A stretch of 48,085 nt of DNA from a virus. The notes beneath the pieces were generated by a model. That model was not told the DNA's origin and did not search any database. It worked only from the letters and a program-made list of their open reading frames with translations. The position numbers and the translations under genes were made by a program. Below, piece by piece: positions 16,103 to 24,722 of the stretch. How positions within the stretch are numbered: the first letter of the stretch is position 1; each line of letters begins with the position of its first letter. Location of the stretch: IMG/VR virus record IMGVR_UViG_3300047444_000117, positions 1 to 48,085 of that record; one strand, 5' to 3'.

Positions 16103-16689
16103 AGCTGTACGGCAAGCTAGGGGCAAAGTACGGGCGTACTCATAGGTACGTCCTCTCGTCTCCACGGGACGCCTTGCGCGCGCTTATTGCTATGGTTCCC
16201 GGTTTCGAGCGAGAGCTTATGACTAGCCGTGAGCGGGGCATTGAGTATGCGGTGTTGGTCGGTAACCGCAACATCGGAGAGAACCAACTTACACACCCTA
16301 GCGGCTCGGACGATATTCGCATTGCGCCGATTGTGTCGGGTAGCAAAAAGGCGGGACTCTTTCAAACAATCGCGGGTATCGCTCTTGTGGTGGTCGGTGC
16401 GGTGTCTACCTACTTCGGGAACCCGTACGGAACCCAAATGATGCTTATGGGTGCAAGCATGGCACTAGGCGGCATCGCACAAATGCTAGCCCCGCACTCC
16501 TCACCTAACTCCGCAACACAAACAACGTCCTATGACTTTAACGGGGCGCAAAACACAACGTATCAAGGCGGGCCGGTCCCGCTCCTGTACGGACGTATGC
16601 GCGTCGGTTCTACGGTCATTAGCGAGGGCCTACTCGCGCAAGACGGAACGGTACAGCTAGTAGGCGGCAACTACGTAATTACCTCGTAA
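16081..16689 (+). CDS. Tail assembly protein I
   Basis: This 202-residue protein of the lambda I family has an N-terminal ubiquitin-like beta-grasp part (VKLYGKLGAKYGRTHRYVLSSPRDALRAL), a hydrophobic glycine-rich pair of helices around residues 110-150, and a C-terminal QGGPVPLLYGRMRVGSTVIS segment. It helps assemble the tip with J and is thought to be absent from mature virions in lambda. It overlaps K. Confidence 0.9.
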   Translation: MEQVRTVKLYGKLGAKYGRTHRYVLSSPRDALRALIAMVPGFERELMTSRERGIEYAVLVGNRNIGENQLTHPSGSDDIRIAPIVSGSKKAGLFQTIAGIALVVVGAVSTYFGNPYGTQMMLMGASMALGGIAQMLAPHSSPNSATQTTSYDFNGAQNTTYQGGPVPLLYGRMRVGSTVISEGLLAQDGTVQLVGGNYVITS

Positions 16690-16698
16690 GGAGAATCT

Positions 16699-19600
16699 AT
16701 GCAGGCACTTAAGGGCGCTAAAGGCGGAGGTAGTTCCACGCCAACCCAGGCTAATGACAGCCTCCAAAGCATTACCTACGCTCAGGTCATGGACCTTATC
16801 AGTATGGGTCCAATCTACGGCCCGCCCTCCGGTGACCCGCAACAAGATACCTACCTGAATGACGTTCCTATTAAGAACGCGAATGGTACGTATAATTACA
16901 ACGTGGACGCGTTTGCGTTCCGGTTCGGGGACGTAGACCAAACGTATATATCCGGGTTCGATACCTCCGCTAATGAGACTAGCGTAGGCGTGGAGCTTAA
17001 GAAGGTAACGCCGTGGAATGTGGTAGTTACCGACATTACTAAAAACGCAATCGTAGTTACGCTCGGCGTCCAGTCTCTTAGCAGTACGAACGCGAGCACA
17101 GGAGACGTTAGCGGGTATGAGGTGGCGTACCAAGTGCAACTTTCCGTGGACGGTGGACCGTTCAATATCGTTATTGCTACGTCCTTTAACGGTAAGTGTT
17201 CCGGCTCGTATAACCGCTCACACCGTGTCCCTTTATCGGGCGCAACGTCGCAGTACGCGCTACGTGTGGTGCGCCTGACTGACGACACAACTAGCGTTTA
17301 CATTCAGGACACCACGAACGTAGTTAGTTACTCGTTGGTGGTGGATGCAAAGCTCCGTTATCCATATAGCGCTATCGCAGCCTTGTCGGTGGACGCAGTA
17401 CAGTTTTCGTCCATCCCCACGCGCTCCTACGATATGAAGGGGCTGTTAGTTAAAGTACCGTCAAACTATAACCCTAACCTCCGTACCTACGTAGGCAATT
17501 GGGACGGCTCGTTTGTAACTGCGTGGACGGATAACCCCGCGTGGATTTTCTATGACCTCTGCTTAAACCCTATCTACGGGCTAGGCCAGTTCGTAGATGC
17601 ATCCATGCTAGACCGCTATTCTTTGTACCAAATCGCTCAGTACTGCGATGTAATGGTTAGTGACGGCAAAGGAGGCATTGAGCCGCGCTTTACCTGTAAC
17701 TGTTATATTCAAGCTCGCGTAGACGCGTACAAGGTTCTCCAAGACCTCGCTAGTATCTTTCGCGGTATGGCGTATTGGTCGGCGGGCTCAGTTGTCGCTA
17801 CGGCGGACATGCCGGGAGACCCGGTGTATCTGTACACGGCTGCTAACGTTATCGGCGGACAGTTCAAGTACGTTGGTAGCTCGCTAAAGACGCGGTACAC
17901 ATGCGCGGTAGTGCAATGGAACAACCCGGATAACGCCTATAAGCCGGAGCCGGAATACGTTGAGGATAGAGACGGTATCGCACGCTACGGTATCAACCGC
18001 GCACAGATTACCGCATTCGGTTGCACGTCGCGCGCACAGGCTCAGCGTGTAGGCCAATGGTCTATTCTGACTTCGCGCTACGAAACCAACATGGTTACCT
18101 TTAGCGTGGGCCTAGACGGTACGTTATGCCAACCGGGCCAAATCATCGCTATTGCTGACCCTGCACGCGCTTCACAACGGAGAGGCGGGCGCATTCATTC
18201 GGCCTCGGACACCTCGCATGTCACGCTAGACAAGATCGACCCGAACATGGCCGTAGGCGATACGTTGCGCGTAGTGTTGCCGCAAGGTGGTACCTATGAG
18301 TCCTCTATCAGCGGTATCAATGGCAACACGGTAACGGTTAATCCTCCGCTCTCCAACGTCCCCGTTGTGGGTGCTGTGTGGGTTAGCGAGAGCGCGCAAG
18401 TAAACGCTCAATTGTTCCGCGTGGTCTCTATCGCGGAGAAAGAGGGCATTACGTTTGAGATTACCGCCTCGCAGCATGAGCCAGGTAAATACGGGGCGAT
18501 TGATAACGGCGCGGCTGTTGATGTTAAGCCAATTACCGGAAACTCATTTACCACTCAGGTACCTCCTAGCGGCGTAACGCTATCGCAATACGTTGTGATT
18601 GACCAAGGCATAGCCAAGACCAACATGACGGTTGCATGGCAACCCGCGCCTAGCGCAGTAGCGTACACAGTCCAGTTTCAAAAGGATAACGGTACGTGGG
18701 TAGACGCAGGCACAACCGGAGGCACCTCCGTAGACGTACATAACATCTACACGGGTAGCTACTTGGCTCGCGTCAAAGCCACTAACGCTATGGGTGTGTC
18801 GTCGGTGTACGCGGTATCTACCACGACAAACCTAACGGGTAAGAACACGCCTCCGCCTACGGTTGCCTCGCTGTCCGCTAGCTCGGACAAGATATTTGCA
18901 ATTCAGGTTAATTGGGCGTTCCCTCCCGGTGCTGGAGACACGGCGTACACGGAGATTTACTACAGCCACACCAACGACTTTAATACGTCAACCCAACTCG
19001 GACGGTTTAGCTATCCAACCACGGTAACAAACCTGTTGGGCTTGGTGGCTGGATACGATATGTACTTTTGGGCGCGGTTGGTAGACACAACCGGAAACAT
19101 CGGCCCTTGGTATCCAAGCGATACGGGCGCGGGTGTGCACGGCATGGCCTCGGCGGACGCTACGGCAATCCTCCAGTACCTTACCGGGCAAATCACCGCT
19201 ACGCAGTTATCACAGAGTTTGCTAGCCCCTATTCAGGCTATTCCGGGATTGCAGCAAGACGTAACTAAAAACGCTGCGGATATCACCACGGAGCAACAGG
19301 CGCGACTTAGCGGGGACTCGGCCCTATCGAGCCGTATAGACCAAATCACGGCACAGGTTGTTATCCCGGAAATGGCTGGTGACACAGGGAGCTATGCGGG
19401 CGATACCACGGTATATGCGGGTGTGTGGTCGGAAAGCTCGGCACGGGCTGAGGCGGACCTAGCGTTATCGCAAAAGGTAGACACGGTAACCGCACAGATT
19501 AGCAACGCGGCTACTACGTTGCTGGCGGCTGTCCAAACAGAGACGCAGGCACGGACGGACGCGGATAGCGCTATGGCGTCCCAAATCACTACGGTACAAG

Positions 19601-20097
19601 CGCAAGCAAACGCTAACGCGGCGGCTGTGCAAACTGTGGCGCAATCCTACGCGGACCTTAACGGACGAGTATCGGCCTCTTACCAAATCAAGACGCAGAT
19701 TACAACCAACGGACGCACCTACATTGCGGGTATCGGTGTGGGCGTGGATAACACTAGCGGTACGGTGGAGTCTCAAGTACTTGTGGCCGCTAGTCGGTTC
19801 GCGGTGCTTGACCCTAACGGCTCGGCTGTGTCGTCCCCGTTCGTTATTCAGGGCGGTCAAGTGTTCATGAATTCGGCCTTTATCGGTACGGGCTGGATTA
19901 CCAACGCAATGATTGGTGGTGTCATTCAGTCCACGTCCGTAGGCGCTAATGGTCAACCCCGCTGGAGTCTCGATAAGAACGGAGTACTAACAATGAACGG
20001 AGCTAACGCGGGGAGCGGGTACCTTACCATTAACGATAGTACGGTTATGGTCTATGACGGTAACGGTACGTTGCGCGTGCGTATGGGTATCTGGTAA
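16699..20097 (+). CDS. Tip attachment / host specificity protein J
   Basis: This 1132-residue central tip fibre has the same length as lambda J. The N-terminal 600 residues contain the hub features seen in J proteins (PTQANDSLQSITYAQVMDLISMGPI, VGVELKKVTPW). Two fibronectin III-like domains follow at about 630-830 (VAYTVQFQKDNGTWVDAG, YTEIYYSHTNDFNTS). A helical Ala/Gln-rich stalk runs from about 855 to 1000, and the receptor-binding C-terminus follows. TAAGGAG precedes the ATG. The stop overlaps the next start, so distal proteins are co-translated. The extreme C-terminus should define host range. Confidence 0.95.
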   Translation: MQALKGAKGGGSSTPTQANDSLQSITYAQVMDLISMGPIYGPPSGDPQQDTYLNDVPIKNANGTYNYNVDAFAFRFGDVDQTYISGFDTSANETSVGVELKKVTPWNVVVTDITKNAIVVTLGVQSLSSTNASTGDVSGYEVAYQVQLSVDGGPFNIVIATSFNGKCSGSYNRSHRVPLSGATSQYALRVVRLTDDTTSVYIQDTTNVVSYSLVVDAKLRYPYSAIAALSVDAVQFSSIPTRSYDMKGLLVKVPSNYNPNLRTYVGNWDGSFVTAWTDNPAWIFYDLCLNPIYGLGQFVDASMLDRYSLYQIAQYCDVMVSDGKGGIEPRFTCNCYIQARVDAYKVLQDLASIFRGMAYWSAGSVVATADMPGDPVYLYTAANVIGGQFKYVGSSLKTRYTCAVVQWNNPDNAYKPEPEYVEDRDGIARYGINRAQITAFGCTSRAQAQRVGQWSILTSRYETNMVTFSVGLDGTLCQPGQIIAIADPARASQRRGGRIHSASDTSHVTLDKIDPNMAVGDTLRVVLPQGGTYESSISGINGNTVTVNPPLSNVPVVGAVWVSESAQVNAQLFRVVSIAEKEGITFEITASQHEPGKYGAIDNGAAVDVKPITGNSFTTQVPPSGVTLSQYVVIDQGIAKTNMTVAWQPAPSAVAYTVQFQKDNGTWVDAGTTGGTSVDVHNIYTGSYLARVKATNAMGVSSVYAVSTTTNLTGKNTPPPTVASLSASSDKIFAIQVNWAFPPGAGDTAYTEIYYSHTNDFNTSTQLGRFSYPTTVTNLLGLVAGYDMYFWARLVDTTGNIGPWYPSDTGAGVHGMASADATAILQYLTGQITATQLSQSLLAPIQAIPGLQQDVTKNAADITTEQQARLSGDSALSSRIDQITAQVVIPEMAGDTGSYAGDTTVYAGVWSESSARAEADLALSQKVDTVTAQISNAATTLLAAVQTETQARTDADSAMASQITTVQAQANANAAAVQTVAQSYADLNGRVSASYQIKTQITTNGRTYIAGIGVGVDNTSGTVESQVLVAASRFAVLDPNGSAVSSPFVIQGGQVFMNSAFIGTGWITNAMIGGVIQSTSVGANGQPRWSLDKNGVLTMNGANAGSGYLTINDSTVMVYDGNGTLRVRMGIW

Positions 20098-20402
20098 TGG
20101 CGCAAGGGCTACAAATATGGAACGCGTCCGGGACTTTGCTCCTGGACTCGTCCGACAGATTAGGGCGTATCGTTGGTTCCGCTCGCGTAGCTGGTACAAA
20201 TGATAGCCGCGCGGTGGACCTAAGCCAAGGTACGGCATTTTATAGCTTCCAACCTGATTTTCTGTTTAAGCACGTAAGCCAAATCACACCGCCTCCGATG
20301 TTCACCATTAACGCGGGCGGTATATCGTGGGTGTACGACACGGACGGCGGTACTACTAACAGATACCCTGTAACGGGGTGGGTCTTTTACGGGGTCTTTT
20401 AG
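20097..20402 (+). CDS. Small distal tail protein with NASGTLLLD module
   Basis: This 101-residue protein is coupled to J by TAATG. It opens GLQIWNASGTLLLDSSDRLGRIVG. The same module, as GLQVFNAAGTLIADAASPFARI, recurs inside the following gene, whose N-terminus (GFQAFNASGIYQIDG) is a third, looser copy. The three are evidently related beta-rich units. It is likely a fibre tip or J-associated decoration; function is not known to me. Confidence 0.75.
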   Translation: MAQGLQIWNASGTLLLDSSDRLGRIVGSARVAGTNDSRAVDLSQGTAFYSFQPDFLFKHVSQITPPPMFTINAGGISWVYDTDGGTTNRYPVTGWVFYGVF

Positions 20403-21142
20403 TGACAGCAGGCTTTCAGGCATTCAACGCAAGTGGCATCTATCAGATTGACGGGACCACGGCTAACTACCAACTAACGCAATCGCTCACGCAGGCACTA
20501 GCACAAACTAGCGTACCTACAACGTTTAATAACGTGGGTACTCAGTTCAGTGCTACCTATTGGTACACCAAGTTTACCTTTACGGCTAATAGCCCTCTGT
20601 TTGCTTTCATCGGGTCTGGTAATGTCATGGTAACCCCGTGGCGATTTACACAGATAGGCTCAGGTACTTACACGGCTGAGTTTATCGGGTCCTCCGCGTG
20701 CAGCGTCACTTTATACGTTTTCGATAACGTAGCGCCTACTAATAACAGATTTGGCCTACAGGTGTTCAACGCGGCGGGCACTCTGATAGCGGACGCTGCA
20801 AGCCCATTCGCGCGGATTATTGACGTTGTAGAAGGTCAGTACATGGGCGCGGTAGGTACCTCCGGGTTTGACGCTACGGGCTCAACTTATCCCGGTGTGC
20901 AGACACAGCAACGAGCCTACGGGCGAAACGTCGCTATCGCGGGATGCTTCCCCGCACACTACATGCTGACCTCCGGCGGCGGTAGCGGTGACCCTACCTC
21001 TATGACGGGCATATCCGTAAGCGGCGGTGTGGTTACCTGGGAGTTTCATGTGTTCGCGGGGTCGTCCGGTGACCACTACGTAGGGTTCCACGAGTCCTCT
21101 TATTATCGTTTCATGGTCCTAGACATGACAGGGATTATCTAA
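20402..21142 (+). CDS. Distal tail fibre protein with duplicated module
   Basis: I prefer the GTG at 20402, which overlaps the preceding stop (TAGTG), over an in-frame ATG at 20378 inside the previous gene. The 246-residue product carries two diverged copies of the NASG module, at the N-terminus and around residues 118-150. A Gly/Ser-rich region (YMLTSGGGSGDP) and a C-terminal beta part (VVTWEFHVFAGSSGDHYVGFHESSYYRF) follow. It is probably a receptor-interaction or J-cap protein. Confidence 0.75.
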   Translation: MTAGFQAFNASGIYQIDGTTANYQLTQSLTQALAQTSVPTTFNNVGTQFSATYWYTKFTFTANSPLFAFIGSGNVMVTPWRFTQIGSGTYTAEFIGSSACSVTLYVFDNVAPTNNRFGLQVFNAAGTLIADAASPFARIIDVVEGQYMGAVGTSGFDATGSTYPGVQTQQRAYGRNVAIAGCFPAHYMLTSGGGSGDPTSMTGISVSGGVVTWEFHVFAGSSGDHYVGFHESSYYRFMVLDMTGII

Positions 21143-21450
21143 TGCCTATCCAACTCGATTACGTAACGCCCGCCACGGGCGCACAAGCGAGCTACCACGC
21201 GGTTAATGTGGTGACTCTTAACTATGATGGTGCGTTCACTATGGCTACCGTTGCCTCCTACGTCTCAAAGGACGCTAAGGACACGGGCAAGCAAGCCATG
21301 TATCAACAGCAAGTCCAAATTAACGGTCTACCTACGGGTGACCCGCGCGCTTTCTGTGAGTCCGCTCTCGTTGAGCTTAAGCCCACGGACGGCTCAGCGG
21401 ACCCTTTCCCAATTCGGTACACGTTCGCAGGCGGCGCTATCGTAGATTAA
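21142..21450 (+). CDS. Conserved-looking small tail-end protein, function unknown
   Basis: This 102-residue soluble protein is coupled to the fibre gene by TAATG. It is the last gene of the tail block. Features include PIQLDYVTPATGAQASYHAVN and a terminal strand IRYTFAGGAIVD. No signal or membrane segment is seen. The position suggests a distal tail or fibre-assembly role, but I do not recognise the family. Confidence 0.7.
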   Translation: MPIQLDYVTPATGAQASYHAVNVVTLNYDGAFTMATVASYVSKDAKDTGKQAMYQQQVQINGLPTGDPRAFCESALVELKPTDGSADPFPIRYTFAGGAIVD

Positions 21451-21454
21451 TTCG

Positions 21455-21470
21455 GCCTTAACCATAAGGC
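21455..21470 (+). promoter_or_regulatory. Hairpin in the lysis-cassette leader
   Basis: GCCTTA-ACCA-TAAGGC forms a six-pair stem 20 bases before the holin ATG and close to its TAAGGAG site. With no T-run it is not a standard terminator; it may modulate holin translation or mark an RNA processing site. Confidence 0.35.
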
Positions 21471-21489
21471 GTACTAAGGAGTATTTAAA

Positions 21490-21750
21490 ATGATGCGTGA
21501 AGCGGCGGACAATGTAGCCTCCGGGGTGCACGCAGCGAGTGCGGTGGGTGCGGCGGTTTATAGCCTCACCTCTCTACCGCTTAGTGAGATTGCGGCGGCT
21601 ATCTCTATTTTGCTGTCGATGGTCTATATGTGGGGCGCGTTGCCCCGGTGGTGGAAAACAACGGTAGCGTTTTGGCGGGGCGTGCGTACTGGAGACTTCT
21701 CCGCGTGGCGCAAGCTCGGAGACCAACCAATGCAAGACAAGGAGGATTGA
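21490..21750 (+). CDS. Holin
   Basis: This 86-residue membrane protein precedes the spanin genes. One strong transmembrane segment (IAAAISILLSMVYMWGAL, about residues 34-52) follows a weaker amphipathic stretch, and the C-terminus is charged (QPMQDKED). Its size and position suit a holin that times lysis by permeabilising the inner membrane. A TAAGGAG site precedes the ATG. Because the endolysin is SAR-like, this could be a pinholin that merely depolarises the membrane. Confidence 0.75.
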   Translation: MMREAADNVASGVHAASAVGAAVYSLTSLPLSEIAAAISILLSMVYMWGALPRWWKTTVAFWRGVRTGDFSAWRKLGDQPMQDKED

Positions 21751-21753
21751 GCC

Positions 21754-22122
21754 GTGTTCGCTACGCTCGAAGCTAAGTTGATTATGGCGGGTGTGTCCGT
21801 GGTGTTGGCCCTTGGGCTAGCCCTCGGAGCATACGCGGCGTATCAACATATCCAAGCTCAGAACGCCCGTATCGAATTATTGGACGGGCAAGTAAAGACG
21901 GAGCAAGCGAACACGGCGGCGGCCCTCACAGCGGCTAGCGCGGTATCGGCTGCACTGGACGCACGGGCTACGGCCCAAAACGCGGCACAGGTGCGCTCCG
22001 TTACTTCAACTAGGGCGTTGGCACAGGCCGTAGCAGCGGAGCCCGCTGTAGCGTCTATGGTGGTCCCTGAGTCGTACTGGCAAGCTATTTATGGAGGTGC
22101 GGACAATGGCGCACAAAAATAA
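21754..22122 (+). CDS. Inner-membrane spanin (Rz-like)
   Basis: This 122-residue protein starts at GTG after AAGGAGG. One N-terminal transmembrane helix (LIMAGVSVVLALGLALGAYAAY) is followed by a long alanine-rich coiled coil, the pattern of Rz. Its 3-prime end overlaps the outer-membrane spanin start by 17 bases in another frame, the usual embedded arrangement. Together the two proteins bridge the periplasm and fuse the membranes at the last step of lysis. Confidence 0.85.
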   Translation: MFATLEAKLIMAGVSVVLALGLALGAYAAYQHIQAQNARIELLDGQVKTEQANTAAALTAASAVSAALDARATAQNAAQVRSVTSTRALAQAVAAEPAVASMVVPESYWQAIYGGADNGAQK

Positions 22123-22411
22123 ACGGTCCCTCCACTCTCATGCGGGATGGTTGGCTGTGGTGTTCGCGGGGCTGTCTATGCTCGCGGGCGGGTGTGCCAG
22201 TCAGGTGCAAACCATCGTGCGCCCGGTGACTCCTCCCGATTCCCTCATGCAGAATTGCGCGCACGCTGCGCGTCCCTCGGATAACACGGTAAACGGTTTG
22301 GCCTTGGGTCTCATTGCGGAGCGCTCGGTTACGGAGTCGTGTGATTGGGCGGATAAGGCAGCACTCCGCGCGTGGGCGGACGGCGTAAAGGCCGCTACGT
22401 CCTCTAAGTGA
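22106..22411 (+). CDS. Outer-membrane lipoprotein spanin (Rz1-like)
   Basis: The start at 22106 (GGAGG at 22092-22096) is preferred over an upstream ATG at 22091. The 101-residue protein has a basic N-terminus, a hydrophobic signal segment and the lipobox LAGGC, giving a mature lipoprotein that starts CASQVQTIVRPVTPP. It has a short proline-containing linker, like Rz1, and then an unusually long C-terminal part for Rz1. It partners with the Rz-like protein. Confidence 0.85.
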   Translation: MAHKNKRSLHSHAGWLAVVFAGLSMLAGGCASQVQTIVRPVTPPDSLMQNCAHAARPSDNTVNGLALGLIAERSVTESCDWADKAALRAWADGVKAATSSK

Positions 22412-22731
22412 GGCGGACCTACACGGTAGCGCCTTACGGTTCCCGCGTGGTATTCACGGATGACGTAAAGGCGTTTAACGCGTTGGCGAGTACGGAGGGA
22501 TTGAGGAAAGCTGACGCGACTTGCGGAGCTATGGCTCCAGGCCGCTCGGTGGATTACGTGGTAGGTATCTTTGATCGCCATTGGCTAACGGCGGTGCATG
22601 AGTGTACGCACCTCGCGGCTAACGTCCTCCCGGCTGTGGGGATTGACCCGCTCTCGAATAATTCGGAGCCGCTGGCCTACCTGGTGGATAATCTAACGGC
22701 GGTCTGCTGCAGGCTCCTGGGTATCCGCTGA
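22408..22731 (+). CDS. Putative HExxH zinc metalloprotease
   Basis: This 107-residue protein starts with GTG overlapping the Rz1 stop (GTGA). It contains HECTH at residues 64-68 in the helix WLTAVHECTHLAAN, and Glu87 in SNNSEPLAYLVDNL could be the third zinc ligand (HExxH-x18-E, gluzincin-like). No signal peptide is visible, so it likely works in the cytoplasm or is released at lysis. Similar small HExxH proteins occur in phages, but I know no established function. It lies between lysis genes and integrase. Confidence 0.65.
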   Translation: MRRTYTVAPYGSRVVFTDDVKAFNALASTEGLRKADATCGAMAPGRSVDYVVGIFDRHWLTAVHECTHLAANVLPAVGIDPLSNNSEPLAYLVDNLTAVCCRLLGIR

Positions 22732-22789
22732 GTGCTACACAGACATGCACCGCACGTTGCACCTCGCGTACGCTAAGTCATTGATTTAT

Positions 22790-22811
22790 AACGGGGTCGT
22801 CATAATCCGTT
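22790..22811. other. Possible attP core near the integrase
   Basis: AACGG (22790-22794) and CCGTT (22807-22811) are inverted arms around a 12-base centre, upstream of the integrase gene. The centre and right arm (TCATAATCCGTTG) resemble the anticodon arm of a CAT-anticodon tRNA, a common integration target. This is weak evidence; no host junction is available in the window. Confidence 0.2.
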
Positions 22812-22820
22812 GTTGTACAC

Positions 22821-22849
22821 TTCCCACACTAGAAGCCCCGTGCTATGCT
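22821..22849 (+). promoter_or_regulatory. Candidate sigma70 promoter of the integrase
   Basis: TTCCCA (22821-22826), a 17-base spacer and TATGCT (22844-22849) with an extended TGC upstream. A start near 22856 would give a leader of about 60 bases containing the CCGGGC/GCCCGG hairpin at 22873-22891. Independent expression of the integrase from the late operon is plausible. Confidence 0.5.
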
Positions 22850-22872
22850 GGTTCCCGGCCCCGTCAGGGTTT

Positions 22873-22891
22873 CCGGGCGATTTGTGCCCGG
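22873..22891 (+). promoter_or_regulatory. Leader hairpin before the integrase
   Basis: CCGGGC (22873-22878) pairs perfectly with GCCCGG (22886-22891) around a seven-base loop, between the candidate promoter and the ribosome site AGGGAG near 22906. No T-run follows. It may limit read-through translation from the late transcript or be a protein binding site. Confidence 0.45.
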
Positions 22892-22916
22892 TGTGTATGC
22901 TACACAGGGAGTCACG

Positions 22917-24323
22917 GTGAGCGAGCATCTTACACGGCGCGGCGGGCGGTACTATTACCGGCGTAGAGTCCCGTCCGACCTCGTAGAGAAGTACGGTAGG
23001 AAAGAGCATACCCAGGCTTTGGGGACTGCGGATAAAAAGGAAGCGACCGAAGCCGCACGTAGGGCGGCGGTACGACTTGACGAGATTTTTAGGCGGCTCC
23101 GGGCGGAGATAAATACGAGCCTTCCGGCCTCGCTGGACACACCCTTACCCACGGTGTACCGCCCGGTGTCGCGTATCCCGCTAGACGAGGTGCTAGACCA
23201 TGAGGAGCGCGTAGAAGCACAGAGGGAGGAGGACGCGCGGGAGGCGCGCATAGAGGAAATTAAGGACGCTATACGTGCGCTGTACGGAGACACGCCCGTA
23301 CCCCTCTCCGCCTCGATAGCGCGCCCCGAAATTGATATGGGGCCGGTGGTGCCCGATACACCTCCGCAGCCCGTTAGCGCGCCTGTGGTCGAGTCCAAAT
23401 CAGGGTTCCCGGAGGCTATCAAAGAGTGGCAACGCAAGCGCACTCCCGGCCCCGGTGCGGTAGACGGAATGAATCTAACCGTATCCCGGTTCTTTGAGGT
23501 GTGCGGGCGCGTCTCCCTCCAGGCTGTCACGCGAGACCACGTTAAGAAGTATCAGGACCATTACCTAGCGGCGGGTATGAATCCCGGCACTGTGCGCTAT
23601 TACAGTTCGCTCCTTAAGGCCCTGCTATCGGTGGCGTTCGATTCTGGAATGATCAAGAGCAACCCGGCTATCGGGGTCAAGCTGGACCGACCTAAGAAAG
23701 CTCCCAAGGCGTCGCGCGTTGCGTTCGCTCTTGAGGACATACGGGTAATACTGGAGAGGTTGCCTACAGAGGGTAACTACCACTGGATACCGCTAGTGGG
23801 CCTCTATACGGGCATGCGGCTTGAGGAGATATGCCAGCTTGCGCCGGAGGATATCAAAGAGGAGACATACCGGGATGCACACGGTAAGACGAGGAAGGTG
23901 TCCGTTATATACGCCACGGACGAGGGCGATAACCAAGGGCTAAAGAATGCGGGATCACGCCGCAAGGTTCCCGTACACGCGGAGCTAGTCAAAGCCGGGT
24001 TTGTCGATTACGTCAAAGCGCAATCCGGCCCGCGTATTTTCCCTGGTCTTAAGGCTAACAAAGCCGGAAGGGAGGGCGCTAACGCTAGTATATGGTTCGG
24101 CAAATTCCTACGCGAGAAATGCGAGATTACCGACCCGCGTAAGGTGTTCCACTCGTTCCGCCATTTGTTTAAGGACGTACTCCGCGAGCATGGCGTACAG
24201 GAGCAAGTTAGCGACGCCCTCACGGGTCACACCAACGGTAGCGTTGGGCGGACCTACGGCGGAGACTACTACCCGCTTCGTCCATTGGTGGAGGCCGTAG
24301 GCCAGTTTGAGCTACACCTTTAG
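22917..24323 (+). CDS. int: Tyrosine recombinase integrase
   Basis: I choose GTG 22917 because AGGGAG lies 7-12 bases before it; an in-frame ATG exists at 22845. The 468-residue enzyme starts with an arm-binding, DUF6538-like segment (LTRRGGRYYYRRRVPSDL), has a long linker (about 60-165), a core-binding domain and the catalytic domain. Arg301 (TGMRLEE), His412-x-x-Arg415 (HSFRH), His438 (TGHTN) and Tyr447 (RTYGGDYY) are all present. It should therefore integrate and excise the genome. It lies inside the lysis region, in the rightward strand. The stop overlaps the converging 24320-24598 gene by four bases. Confidence 0.93.
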   Translation: MSEHLTRRGGRYYYRRRVPSDLVEKYGRKEHTQALGTADKKEATEAARRAAVRLDEIFRRLRAEINTSLPASLDTPLPTVYRPVSRIPLDEVLDHEERVEAQREEDAREARIEEIKDAIRALYGDTPVPLSASIARPEIDMGPVVPDTPPQPVSAPVVESKSGFPEAIKEWQRKRTPGPGAVDGMNLTVSRFFEVCGRVSLQAVTRDHVKKYQDHYLAAGMNPGTVRYYSSLLKALLSVAFDSGMIKSNPAIGVKLDRPKKAPKASRVAFALEDIRVILERLPTEGNYHWIPLVGLYTGMRLEEICQLAPEDIKEETYRDAHGKTRKVSVIYATDEGDNQGLKNAGSRRKVPVHAELVKAGFVDYVKAQSGPRIFPGLKANKAGREGANASIWFGKFLREKCEITDPRKVFHSFRHLFKDVLREHGVQEQVSDALTGHTNGSVGRTYGGDYYPLRPLVEAVGQFELHL

Positions 24324-24598
24324 CGCCTCGGGGCGTTGTAGATAGTTCCCTCTACAGCGTCCCCAACTTCCCTAGCTGCGCACCCTCCCTCGTCCATACA
24401 CGCGTAGAGCTTAGCCTTAGACGCTACGTATAGCTGGCTGCGGGCGCTAGGTGCATCGTACTTGTGCGCGGCCAAACAGTCCTTTAGGTCCTGGGACGAG
24501 GCGCGCGGGTTGACTACCAAGCCGTGACACTCCTCGATACCCGCATGTGCGGAGACGGAGACCACTAGCAGGCCAACAAAAGACAAATAGCGGAGCAT
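24320..24598 (-). CDS. Small secreted Cys-containing protein
   Basis: This 92-residue protein has a clear signal peptide (MLRYLSFVGLLVVSVSAHA, cleavage near A19), so the mature part of about 73 residues would be periplasmic. It has four Cys (ECHG, DCLAA, YACMDEGGC) that could form two disulfides. A strong AAGGAGGG site precedes the ATG. It is the last gene of a leftward operon headed by the RHH protein. Possible roles are superinfection exclusion or lysogenic conversion; the family is not recognised. Confidence 0.75.
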   Translation of the reverse strand: MLRYLSFVGLLVVSVSAHAGIEECHGLVVNPRASSQDLKDCLAAHKYDAPSARSQLYVASKAKLYACMDEGGCAAREVGDAVEGTIYNAPRR

Positions 24599-24641
24599 AC
24601 CCGGACCCTCCTTAAAGGCCCTGAGTATAACTCCGCGTGGT

Positions 24642-24722
24642 CTATCTAAGTATTAGAAGGGACACACTCACGGTTATTACCGCCGTGAGGCACAGGATTA
24701 GCGCAACCACGGACCAACGCAT
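24642..24722 (-). CDS. 26-residue membrane peptide
   Basis: This tiny frame reads MRWSVVALILCLTAV followed by ITVSVSLLILR and a TAG. It is one hydrophobic helix with Arg at both ends. Its ATG overlaps the TGA of the RHH gene by one base (TGATG), the usual sign of translational coupling. In size and build it resembles type I toxin peptides and small phage membrane regulators. I infer that it is real from the coupling and its composition; expression is unproven. Confidence 0.5.
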   Translation of the reverse strand: MRWSVVALILCLTAVITVSVSLLILR

